From Aquidulcibacter paucihalophilus (GTDB taxonomy: Bacteria > Pseudomonadota > Alphaproteobacteria > Caulobacterales > Caulobacteraceae): a stretch of DNA of 64,000 bases. The position numbers were made by a program, and so were the translations under genes. Position 1 is the stretch's first letter. The number at the start of each line of letters is the position of its first letter. The notes under the pieces were generated by a model, which searched no databases, was not told the DNA's origin, and worked only from the letters and a program-made list of their open reading frames with translations. This document shows positions 1 to 8,327 of the stretch, piece by piece. Location: assembly GCA_030285985.1 (NCBI GenBank), contig CP127384.1:1352501-1416500 (forward strand), given 5' to 3'.

Positions 1-437
1 GGGCAGGGGGCCAGGAAGCTGAAGTCGTACATGTTCGAGGGCGGCGAGACCGAGATGAAGCCGTCGGTCTCGGGGCGGCGCATCAGCAGCTGCATGCCGA
101 TATAGGCGCCGAACTGATAGCCGGCGACCCAGGTCTGGGAGGCGCCGGGGTTGTTGGACTGGAGCCAGTCGAGGGCGGTGGCCGCATCGGCCAGCTCGCC
201 GATGCCGCTGTCGAACTCGCCCTGCGACTTGCCGACGCCGCGGCTGTTGTAACGCAGCGTCGCGAAGCCGCGCTTCTGGAACAGCTGGTAGAGGGTCACG
301 GTGACCGGGTTGTTCATATGCCCGTTCGCCTTGGGGTGCGGATGCAGGATCAGGGCGATCGGCGCGTTCGGGCGTTTGCCGGGCGAGTAGCGGCCTTCGA
401 TACGGCCAGAGGCGCCGGGCAGGATGACTTCAGGCAT
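1..437 (-). CDS. alpha/beta hydrolase (C-terminal part outside window)
   Basis: The first 145 codons of a cytosolic alpha/beta hydrolase are readable from the ATG at 437, and the frame stays open to the window edge. An N-terminal strand (IALILHPHPKANG, residues 27-39) carries the HPHP motif typical of the COG2945 dienelactone-hydrolase-like group. It is followed by LRYNSRGVGKSQGEFD (61-76) and the nucleophile elbow. The elbow reads GYQFG (106-110), so the expected catalytic Ser is Gln108 (CAG at 116-114). The downstream stretch MQLLMRRPE is family-like. The substrate is unknown, and the missing nucleophile raises the question of whether it hydrolyses anything. It is divergent from iscR. Confidence 0.85.
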   Translation of the reverse strand, partial: MPEVILPGASGRIEGRYSPGKRPNAPIALILHPHPKANGHMNNPVTVTLYQLFQKRGFATLRYNSRGVGKSQGEFDSGIGELADAATALDWLQSNNPGASQTWVAGYQFGAYIGMQLLMRRPETDGFISVSPPSNMYDFSFLAPC

Positions 438-480
438 ATGCGTCGAATTCCGTGTTCAACTGTCGTTTCGCAACTGCGTA

Positions 481-514
481 ATACTTGACTGCAGGGGTAG
501 GACTTTCTAAGTCC
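481..514 (+). promoter_or_regulatory. putative iscR/suf promoter with overlapping operator palindrome
   Basis: TTGACT (485-490) could be a -35 element and TTCTAA (505-510) a -10 with 14-bp spacing, which is within the range used by the Caulobacter housekeeping sigma factor. The ten bases 481-490 (ATACTTGACT) match a left half-site of the E. coli type 1 IscR consensus. A perfect inverted repeat GGACTT-TCT-AAGTCC spans 500-514 and covers the putative -10. Autoregulation by the Rrf2 protein encoded 80 bp downstream is inferred. The right half of a canonical type 1 site is not evident. Confidence 0.5.
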
Positions 515-595
515 CCCGTGCGCGCCGACGCCTTTGTGAAGGCGCGGGTTCTAGCACAGGACCCCCGAAAAGCGCGCGATTTTTGAAGGTGTGCG

Positions 596-1081
596 ATGCG
601 TCTGTCGACCAAGGGACGATACGCCGTGATGGCGATGGCCGATCTGGCCCGGAACGGCCATGCCGACGGCGTGGTCCGGGCGGTGTCGCTGGCCGAGATT
701 GCGACGCGTCAGGAGATTTCCCTCAGCTATCTGGAACAGCTGTTCGCGCGGCTGCGGAAGGGCGGCCTGGTGCAGAGCGTGCGCGGTCCGGGCGGCGGCT
801 ACCGGCTGGCCAAGGGCGCGCATGAGACGGTGGTGGCCGAGATCGTGCTGGCCGTCGACGAGCCCATCCGCGCCACCCGCTGTATCGGTCATTCGTCGCC
901 CAAGGGCTGTATGATGGCCGGCGAGCGCTGCATCACCCACAATCTCTGGGAGGATCTCGGCGACGAGATCCATCGCTATCTGGCCGGGGTGTCGCTGGAG
1001 GATGTGGTGATGAACCGCACCGGGGCGCGGCGCCGGACCAGTGTATCGGACGCCGGGACCGGCATCGGAGTGGCGGCGTGA
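596..1081 (+). CDS. iscR: Rrf2-family Fe-S regulator, IscR-like
   Basis: A 161-residue Rrf2 regulator and the first gene of the suf operon. The winged-helix DNA-binding domain covers about residues 1-75 (MRLSTKGRYAVMAMADLA at the start, SYLEQLFARLRKGGLVQSVR as recognition region). Three cysteines at 96, 105 and 112 plus His115 lie in the position where IscR binds its [2Fe-2S] cluster with Cys3/His ligation. In E. coli, holo-IscR represses isc and apo-IscR activates suf; here it probably senses cluster supply and controls the operon it heads. Its stop overlaps the GTG of the desulfurase gene (GTGA at 1078-1081), so the two are probably translationally coupled. Confidence 0.92.
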   Translation: MRLSTKGRYAVMAMADLARNGHADGVVRAVSLAEIATRQEISLSYLEQLFARLRKGGLVQSVRGPGGGYRLAKGAHETVVAEIVLAVDEPIRATRCIGHSSPKGCMMAGERCITHNLWEDLGDEIHRYLAGVSLEDVVMNRTGARRRTSVSDAGTGIGVAA

Positions 1082-2216
1082 GCGGCATCTATCTGGACTA
1101 CAATGCCTCGGGCCTCGTCCGGCCCGAGGTTCAGGTGGCGATGGCCGAGGCCTTGGCCGACGGCGGCAACCCCAATGCGGTCCATGCGGCCGGGCGGCGG
1201 GCGCGGGCGCGGGTCGAGACGGCTCGGGCCCGGGTGGCCGATCTGGTCGGGGCTGATCCGACGGCGGTGGTCTTCTCCAGCGGCGGCACGGAGTCGAACG
1301 CCCAGGCGGTGGCCAGCGCCATCGCGGCGGGCTGCGAGCGGCTGATCGTCAGCGCCACCGAACATCCCTGCGTGGCCGAGGCGGCCAACGTCAGCGGTGT
1401 GCCGGTCGAGATCCTGCCGGTCGATGCGAACGGCGTGGTCGATCTGGTCTGGCTGGCTGCCGCGCTGGGACGTCCGGGCCGGGCGCTGGTGGCCATCCAC
1501 CATGCGAACAATGAGAGCGGTGTGATCCAGCCGATCGCCGAGGCGGCGGCTCTGGTGCGGGCGGCCGGCGGCTGGCTGCACGTCGACGCCATCCAGACGG
1601 CGGGCAAGATCCCGGTCGACATGCGTACCCTGGGTGCCGACACCCTGACCCTGTCGGCGCACAAACTGGGCGGGCCCCAGGGCGTGGGCGCGCTGATCTC
1701 GAAGGACGGCGCGCCGATCGTCCGCACCCTGCACGGGGCGGGGCAGGAGCGGGGGTTGCGCGCCGGCACGGAGAATGTACCCGGCATCGCCGGCTTCGGC
1801 GTCTCGGCTGACTGCGCGGCGCGCGACCTGTCCGAGGCCATGGCCCATGTGGCCTGGCGCGACGCGGCCGCTGACGCCGTCGCAGCCGCCGGGGCGATCA
1901 TCATCGGCGGGGCGGCCGAGCGCCTGCCCAACACCCTGTTCATGGCCGTCGAGGGCTGGGACAGCCCGCAGCAGTTGATCACCCTCGACCTGCAGGGCGT
2001 CATGGTCTCGGCGGGCAGCGCCTGTTCCTCGGGCAAGACCAAGCCGTCCAAGACCATCATGGCCATGGGTCTGGACCATCTGGCCACCGGCGGCGTGCGC
2101 GTCTCGGGCGGCTGGGGCACGACCCGGGAGGATTGGGAGCGGTTCGCCGCCGCCTGGGTCGAGGCCTATGCCAAACACCGCGTGCGCACTGCCGAGCGCC
2201 AGAAAGCCGACGCTTG

Positions 2217-2217
<1 letters not shown>
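1078..2217 (+). CDS. cysteine desulfurase, IscS/NifS-type
   Basis: A 379-residue class V aminotransferase-fold PLP enzyme that removes sulfur from cysteine as a persulfide and releases alanine. The PLP lysine is K196 in SAHKLGG, and the persulfide-carrying cysteine is C316 in GSACSSG, in a longer loop of the type seen in group I (IscS/NifS) enzymes. The GTG start at 1078 is chosen because it overlaps the iscR stop and gives the normal N-terminus (IYLDYNASG). It overlaps sufB by one base (TGATG, 2215-2219). A second desulfurase, SufS, is encoded 4 kb downstream in the same operon, an arrangement also seen in other alphaproteobacteria. The sulfur acceptor cannot be told from sequence. Confidence 0.9.
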
Positions 2218-3683
<1,466 letters not shown>

Positions 3684-3693
3684 CCCCCCACAC

Positions 3694-3726
3694 TCCGTCA
3701 TCCTCGGGCTTGTCCCGAGGACCCAT
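3694..3726 (+). repeat. 33-bp palindromic repeat, copy 1
   Basis: A 33-bp unit starting 11 bp after the sufB stop. Its core CCTCGGG-CTTGT-CCCGAGG forms a 7-bp stem with a 5-nt loop. Identical copies lie at 4104-4136 (same orientation) and 4213-4245 (inverted). It resembles the short dispersed palindromic elements common in intergenic regions of alphaproteobacterial genomes. Confidence 0.9.
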
Positions 3727-3734
3727 GGTACGGC

Positions 3735-4082
3735 ATGCTCACAACCATGAGCAGAGAGCGCGTCCTGATCGCCGTCTACATCATGACCAACGCGCCGTAC
3801 GGCACGCTGTACGTTGGGGTGACGAGCAATCTGTACAAGCGCGTCTATCAGCATCGCGAGGGAACGTTCGGCGGCTTCACCAGCAAATACGGGCTGAAGC
3901 GGCTGGTTTGGTACGAGACCTTCGAGTTCATGACCACTGCGATCAAGCGCGAGAAGTCGATCAAGCGGTATCTGCGCGACTGGAAGATCAATCTGATCGA
4001 GCGCGACAATCCGCATTGGGAAGACCTGTCGCTGGACTGGAATCGCCCGGCGGTGTGGACGCACGGGCCGACGGACGAGTAG
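3735..4082 (+). CDS. GIY-YIG nuclease family protein
   Basis: A 115-residue single-domain GIY-YIG protein. The N-terminal strand motif VYIMTN is followed by TLYVGVTSNLYKRVYQHRE, which matches the LYVGVTSDLxxRVxQH signature of the small stand-alone UPF0213/YhbQ-like GIY-YIG group. EKSIKRYLRDWKINLIE and NPHWEDL complete the usual C-terminal part. ATG 3735 is chosen; ATG 3747 (MSRERV) is an alternative, and neither has a clear ribosome binding site. The gene interrupts the otherwise continuous suf operon, lies between identical 33-bp repeats, and is less GC-rich (104 of 180 bases at 3781-3960) than its neighbours. Nuclease activity is predicted from the fold only. A mobile or repeat-associated role is inference. 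Confidence 0.88.
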   Translation: MLTTMSRERVLIAVYIMTNAPYGTLYVGVTSNLYKRVYQHREGTFGGFTSKYGLKRLVWYETFEFMTTAIKREKSIKRYLRDWKINLIERDNPHWEDLSLDWNRPAVWTHGPTDE

Positions 4083-4103
4083 CTCTCTCCAGCATTCCCC
4101 TCA

Positions 4104-4136
4104 TCCGTCATCCTCGGGCTTGTCCCGAGGACCCAT
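4104..4136 (+). repeat. 33-bp palindromic repeat, copy 2
   Basis: Identical to copy 1 over all 33 bases and in the same orientation, 21 bp after the GIY-YIG stop codon. With the inverted copy 3 it forms a 142-bp unit (4104-4245) with 33-bp terminal inverted repeats. A shorter inverted pair, GTTCGTG (4155-4161) and CACGAAC (4177-4183), lies within the unit, so its transcript could fold into one long structure, like a MITE or BIME. Confidence 0.9.
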
Positions 4137-4212
4137 CGTTCCTCGGCGTGGCTGGTTCGTGCTTGCCGCACAAGTTCACGAACACTGACCTACGGTACGT
4201 GCACGCTGACAA

Positions 4213-4245
4213 ATGGGTCCTCGGGACAAGCCCGAGGATGACGGA
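4213..4245 (-). repeat. 33-bp palindromic repeat, copy 3 (inverted)
   Basis: Exact reverse complement of copies 1 and 2. It ends seven bases before the second copy of the sufB 3' end (4253-4285), so it marks the right border of the inserted cassette. Confidence 0.9.
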
Positions 4246-4252
4246 ATTTAAG

Positions 4253-4285
4253 GTGGCGATCAGTCTGGAAGGGAGCGTGGGGTGA
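4253..4285 (+). pseudogene. remnant copy of the sufB 3' end (ten codons plus stop)
   Basis: These 33 bases encode [10 protein letters not shown] and a TGA stop, the same ten residues that end SufB at 3651-3683. Twenty-four of 33 bases match, and all nine differences are synonymous: two Ser codons differ as TCG/AGT and TCG/AGC, with single changes in Glu, Val and Gly codons. The identity ends one base upstream of the block, near the inverted 33-bp repeat. The stop overlaps the GTG of the next gene (GTGA, 4282-4285), the same coupling used elsewhere in this operon, so this was probably once the true end of a sufB gene. No start codon or body belongs to it now. Confidence 0.75.
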
Positions 4286-4539
4286 CATTTCCCAGCACCG
4301 AAATCGACAAAATCGGACTCGAGCTTCATGAGCTTGCCAAGGCATATGCCGAAAAAGCGGCAGGGCTGGCGGCTGACCCGTATTTTCGCGACGCGATAAT
4401 GAAAGCGGCCGTCTCCGGCTTTGTCTGGGCTCTCTATGACGCGTTCGACGACCGCGGCCGTGCCGTCCTCGCTGAGGAACTTGTCGAGCAAACCAATGCG
4501 GTCCGCCGCGCCGTTGATCCCACCGAATTGGCTAACTGA
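4282..4539 (+). CDS. unknown 85-residue protein in the suf operon
   Basis: An 85-residue, predicted soluble, mostly helical acidic protein (ELHELAKAYAEKAAGLAADP; AVLAEELVEQTNAVRRAVDP). I recognise no family. The GTG start at 4282 overlaps the stop of the sufB-end remnant, and the TGA at 4537-4539 directly abuts the sufC ATG, so it is in frame with operon logic and probably expressed. The composition is lower in GC (132 of 220 bases at 4321-4540) than sufC (about 70% in two sampled lines), hinting that it was acquired together with the remnant upstream. It could be a small Suf accessory protein or cargo. Confidence 0.65.
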   Translation: MTFPSTEIDKIGLELHELAKAYAEKAAGLAADPYFRDAIMKAAVSGFVWALYDAFDDRGRAVLAEELVEQTNAVRRAVDPTELAN

Positions 4540-5289
4540 ATGCTGTCGATCCAGAACCTCCACGTTTCCGTCGGCGACAAGCCGATCCTCAAGGGCCTGA
4601 CGCTCGACGTTCCGGCGGGCGAGGTGCACGCCATCATGGGGCCGAACGGGGCCGGCAAGTCGACGCTGGGCTACGCCGTGGCCGGACGGCCCGGCTATGA
4701 GGCGACCGAGGGCGGCGTGTCGTGGAAGGGCGAGGACCTGCTGGGTCTGGAGCCGGCCGAGCGAGCGGCGAAGGGCGTCTTCCTGTCGTTCCAGTATCCG
4801 ATCGAGATCCCCGGCGTTCCGGCTCTGACCTTCGTGCGCACGGCCCTGAATGCGCAGAAGCGCGCGCGCGGCGAGGAGGAGGTCTCGGCCCCGAATTTCC
4901 TCAAGCTGGTCAAGGCGGCGGCGACGGCGCTGAAGATGGATTTCGACATGTTGAAGCGGCCGCTCAATGTCGGCTTCTCGGGCGGCGAGAAGAAGCGGAT
5001 GGAGATCCTGCAGATGGCCCTGCTGGAGCCGTCGCTGCTGATCCTCGACGAGACGGATTCCGGCCTCGACATCGACGCCCTGCGGATCGTGTCGGAAGGC
5101 GTCAACGCCCTGCGCAGTCCCGACCGCGCCATGCTGGTGATCACCCACTATCAGCGGCTGTTGGACTACATCAAACCCGACCGGGTGCATGTGCTGGCCG
5201 CGGGCCGGATCGTGGCCTCGGGCGGGCCGGAACTGGCGCTTCAGCTCGAGGCCGAGGGCTACGACAAATATGCGATGGAGGCGGCGTGA
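4540..5289 (+). CDS. sufC: Fe-S assembly ATPase SufC
   Basis: A 249-residue ABC-type ATPase that binds SufB and SufD and powers conformational change of the SufBC2D scaffold. The Walker A motif is GPNGAGKST (34-42), the signature is FSGGEKKRMEI and the Walker B is LLILDETDSGLD, all typical of SufC. It starts directly after the stop of the 85-residue gene. Its last bases overlap the GTG of sufD (5286-5289). Length is normal for the family. Confidence 0.97.
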   Translation: MLSIQNLHVSVGDKPILKGLTLDVPAGEVHAIMGPNGAGKSTLGYAVAGRPGYEATEGGVSWKGEDLLGLEPAERAAKGVFLSFQYPIEIPGVPALTFVRTALNAQKRARGEEEVSAPNFLKLVKAAATALKMDFDMLKRPLNVGFSGGEKKRMEILQMALLEPSLLILDETDSGLDIDALRIVSEGVNALRSPDRAMLVITHYQRLLDYIKPDRVHVLAAGRIVASGGPELALQLEAEGYDKYAMEAA

Positions 5290-6314
5290 ACGCCCTGCCG
5301 CTCATCGATCTGAAGGACGCCTCCAGCTTCCCTTCGCGCCGGGTCGAGGCCTGGAAATACAGCGACCTCAGGAAATACCTGCGCGACGCCCCCGCGCCTT
5401 CGCCGTCGGCGACGGTGCCGCTGGCCGGCGGCGGGCCGTTCGAGGCGCTGGGCGGCGAGGCCATGGTGTTCGTCAACGGCCGTGCCGTGGGCGAGCCCAC
5501 CCTGTCGGTCTCCGGCGACAAGACGGTGCGTCTTCGCCTGATCTCGCGCGCCGAGGGGACGGGCCACGCCCTGACGGCGCGCATCTCGGTGCGGGCCGGG
5601 GCGAAGCTGCTGCTGCTGGAGAGCCACGAGGGCGAGGGTTCAGCCTGGGTGGCGAACAACCGGCTGGAGCTGGATGTGGCGCGCGGTGCCGAAGTGACCC
5701 GGATCGTGCTGGCCGACGAGCCGGCGGATGCGATCTCGATCACCCAGGCCCAGGTCCGGGTGGAGGCGGGCGGCTTCTACCGCCAGACCATTCTGACGAC
5801 TGGCGCCAAGCTGCAACGGCTCGAGACCCAGGTGGCCCACGGGGCGAAGGGCGCGGATGTGCGGCTGGACGGGGTCTATGTGCTGTCGGGCGAGCGGCAG
5901 GCGGACCTGACGACGGTGGTCGACCATGTGGCCGCGGATGGTGTCACCAGCCAGCTGACCAAGGGCGTGGTACGCGACACGGCGCGCGGCGTCTTCCAGG
6001 GCAAGATCGTCGTCGAACGCGGCGCGGACGGCACCGATGCGCGCATGGGCCATCATGCCCTCATCCTCGGCGAACGGGCCGAGGTGGACGCCAAGCCCGA
6101 GCTGGAGATCTACGCCGACGACGTTCAGTGCGCGCACGGCAATACGGTCGGAAATCTGGACGAGAGCGCCCTGTTCTACATGCAGCAACGCGGCATCCCC
6201 GCGGACGAGGCGCGGGCGCTTCTGACCGAGGCCTTCCTCATCGAGGTCGTGGACCGGATCGCGCACGAAGGCGCGAGAGAGGTGGTGCGGGCATGGCTGA
6301 CGGATCGCCTGTGA
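5286..6314 (+). CDS. sufD: Fe-S scaffold protein SufD
   Basis: A 342-residue SufB paralogue that completes the SufBC2D scaffold. The N-terminus RRVEAWKYSDLRKYL matches the SufD helical start. The beta-helix includes HHALILGERAEVDAKPELEIYADDVQCAHGNTVG, in which the conserved His/Cys pair (AHG after DVQC) is seen, and the C-terminal LFYMQQRGIPADEARALLTEAF is diagnostic. The start is the GTG at 5286 overlapping the sufC stop (GTGA). It is shorter than E. coli SufD (423 residues), as is common in this group. It overlaps sufS. Confidence 0.95.
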   Translation: MNALPLIDLKDASSFPSRRVEAWKYSDLRKYLRDAPAPSPSATVPLAGGGPFEALGGEAMVFVNGRAVGEPTLSVSGDKTVRLRLISRAEGTGHALTARISVRAGAKLLLLESHEGEGSAWVANNRLELDVARGAEVTRIVLADEPADAISITQAQVRVEAGGFYRQTILTTGAKLQRLETQVAHGAKGADVRLDGVYVLSGERQADLTTVVDHVAADGVTSQLTKGVVRDTARGVFQGKIVVERGADGTDARMGHHALILGERAEVDAKPELEIYADDVQCAHGNTVGNLDESALFYMQQRGIPADEARALLTEAFLIEVVDRIAHEGAREVVRAWLTDRL

Positions 6315-7531
6315 CCCTGTTTGACCCCTATGCGGCGCGTGCGCAGTTCCCGATCCTGTCTCGGACGGTGAACGGCAAGCCGCTGGTCTATCTGGACTCG
6401 GCCGCCTCGGCGCAGAAGCCGCGGGCGGTGATCGACGCCCTGACGACGGCGATGGAGCACTCCTACGCCAACGTCCATCGCGGCCTGCACACCCTGGCCA
6501 ATGAGACGACCGAGGCCTTCGAGGCGGCACGCGAGAGCATGGCGCGGTTCCTGAATGCGGAAAGCCCTGAGCAGATCATCTGGACCAAGGGCGGGACCGA
6601 GGCGATCAATCTGGTCGCGGCGGGTCTCGGCCAGTCGATCCAGCCGGGCGACGAGATCGTCGTCACCCAGATGGAGCATCACGCCAATATCGTGCCCTGG
6701 CACATGCTGCGCGAGCGCTTCGGTGCGGTGCTGAAATGGGCTCCGGTGACCGGCGCGGGTGCCCTGGACATGCCGGCGCTGGCGGCCCTGATCGGGCCGC
6801 GGACCCGCCTCGTTGCTGTGACCCATATGTCCAATGTTCTGGGCACGGTGAACGATGTGCGCGCCATCGCGGATATGGCCCATGCGGCCGGGGCGCTGAT
6901 CCTTGTCGACGGCTGCCAGGGGGCGGTGCACTGCAGCCCCGACGTCCAGGCGCTGGGTGCCGACTTCTATGTCTTCACCGGTCACAAGCTGTTCGGCCCG
7001 ACCGGCATCGGTGGGCTGTACGGCAAGCGCGCGGTGCTGGAGGCCCTGCCGCCTTACCAGGGCGGGGGCGAGATGATCGCCACGGTGACCGAGGAGGCCG
7101 TGTCCTATGCGGGCCTGCCGCACCGGTTCGAGGCCGGCACGCCGCCGATCCTCGAGGCCATCGGCCTCGGCGCAGCGATCAACTGGATGCAGCAGTTCGA
7201 CGCCAATGCGGTGCGGGCCCATGAGCAGGCCCTGATGGACCGGTTGCGCGAGCGACTCGACGGCCGGAACTGGCTGACCGAGATCGGCACGGCGAAGGGG
7301 AAGGGGGCGATCTTCACTTTCACCGTCGAGGGGGCCCATGCCCATGACATCGCCCAGGTGATGGACCGCTACGGCGTGGCCGTGCGGGCCGGCCTGCACT
7401 GTGCCGAGCCCCTGTCGCGCCGGTTCGGGCTGACGTCGAGCGCCCGCGCCAGCTTCGCCCTATATAACACCCTCGAGGACGCCGACGCCTTCGCCGACGC
7501 CCTGATCAAGGCCCGTGAGTTCTTCGCATGA
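6293..7531 (+). CDS. sufS: cysteine desulfurase SufS
   Basis: A 412-residue group II cysteine desulfurase that feeds sulfur to the Suf scaffold. The PLP lysine is K232 in FTGHKLFGPTG, and the persulfide cysteine is C370 in RAGLHCAEPL, the short-loop arrangement of SufS. The ATG at 6293 has an AGAGAGG ribosome binding site ten bases upstream and overlaps sufD by 22 bases. A GTG at 6311 that overlaps the sufD stop (GTGA) is a plausible alternative and would remove six residues. No sufE or sufU, the usual partner of SufS, is visible in the window. Confidence 0.96.
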   Translation: MADGSPVTLFDPYAARAQFPILSRTVNGKPLVYLDSAASAQKPRAVIDALTTAMEHSYANVHRGLHTLANETTEAFEAARESMARFLNAESPEQIIWTKGGTEAINLVAAGLGQSIQPGDEIVVTQMEHHANIVPWHMLRERFGAVLKWAPVTGAGALDMPALAALIGPRTRLVAVTHMSNVLGTVNDVRAIADMAHAAGALILVDGCQGAVHCSPDVQALGADFYVFTGHKLFGPTGIGGLYGKRAVLEALPPYQGGGEMIATVTEEAVSYAGLPHRFEAGTPPILEAIGLGAAINWMQQFDANAVRAHEQALMDRLRERLDGRNWLTEIGTAKGKGAIFTFTVEGAHAHDIAQVMDRYGVAVRAGLHCAEPLSRRFGLTSSARASFALYNTLEDADAFADALIKAREFFA

Positions 7532-7923
7532 GCGACCCGACGACCGAAAAGACCGACAGCGCGGCCTTCGCCGAAGCCTGGGACGCGCCGCAGAAGAGCG
7601 CCCTGGCCCAGGCCGAGATCGACCGGATGACGGACGATATCATCGAGGCGCTGAAGTCGGTGTTCGACCCGGAGATCCCGGTAGACATCTATGAGCTGGG
7701 GCTGATCTACAAGGTCGACCTGTCCGACGATCGCGATGTGGTGGTCGAGATGACCCTGACGGCACCGGGCTGCCCCGTGGCCGGCGAGATGCCGATCTGG
7801 GTCGAGCAGGCGGTGATGAAGGTCGACGGCGTGAAGTCGGCGCGCGCGGAGCTGACCTTCGATCCGCCGTGGGACGCCTCGAAGATGAGCGACGAGGCCA
7901 AGCTGGCCCTGAACATGTTCTGA
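7528..7923 (+). CDS. sufT: SufT-type MIP18/DUF59 protein
   Basis: A 131-residue protein with a C-terminal MIP18 (DUF59) domain from about residue 30. The motif FDPEIPVDIYELGLIYKV and the cysteine-containing TLTAPGCPVAGEMP (family signature TxxxCP) are present, and the end (DPPWDASKMSDEAKLALNMF) is as in SUF-linked members. SufT-type proteins help in Fe-S cluster maturation or transfer under high demand. The start overlaps the sufS stop (ATGA, 7528-7531) and the end overlaps the sufA start by one base. Confidence 0.9.
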   Translation: MSDPTTEKTDSAAFAEAWDAPQKSALAQAEIDRMTDDIIEALKSVFDPEIPVDIYELGLIYKVDLSDDRDVVVEMTLTAPGCPVAGEMPIWVEQAVMKVDGVKSARAELTFDPPWDASKMSDEAKLALNMF

Positions 7924-8327
7924 TGGACCGTCCGATGACCGAGCTTCAGACCACGCCCCGTCCGCGTCGCCCGCGCCCCGCTGTCGTCACCCTGACCGAG
8001 GCCGCGGCCGAGCGGGTGCGCGCCCTGACCGAGGCCGGCGGACACAAGGCGCTGCGCGTCGGGCTGAAGAATGCGGGCTGCGCGGGGCAGGAATACACCT
8101 TCGCCTTCGCCGACGAGCTCGGCCCGCTGGACGAGGTGGTGGTCGACAAGGGCGCGACCATCGTCGTCGATCCCAAATCGATCCTGTTCCTGATCGGATC
8201 CGAGCTCGACTACGAGACGACGAAGCTGGCCTCGAAATTCGTCTTCCGGAACCCGAACCAGACGGATGCCTGCGGCTGCGGCGAGAGCGTCACCATCATT
8301 CCCGCGAAGGCGCTGGAAGCCGACTGA
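7923..8327 (+). CDS. sufA: A-type Fe-S carrier, SufA/HesB family
   Basis: A 134-residue A-type carrier that accepts clusters from the Suf scaffold and passes them to client proteins. The three ligand cysteines are visible: one in LKNAGCAGQEY and two in DACGCGESV near the C-terminus. The ATG at 7923 overlaps the sufT stop (TGATG); ATG 7935 (MTELQ) is an alternative. The first 20 residues are Pro/Arg-rich and not part of the HesB fold. The stop overlaps metN (TGATG, 8325-8329). Confidence 0.93.
   Translation: MDRPMTELQTTPRPRRPRPAVVTLTEAAAERVRALTEAGGHKALRVGLKNAGCAGQEYTFAFADELGPLDEVVVDKGATIVVDPKSILFLIGSELDYETTKLASKFVFRNPNQTDACGCGESVTIIPAKALEAD

Noticed and set aside
3694..4245. Possible CRISPR array
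   Set aside because: Only three repeats, unequal spacing (377 and 76 bp), one inverted, no cas genes.
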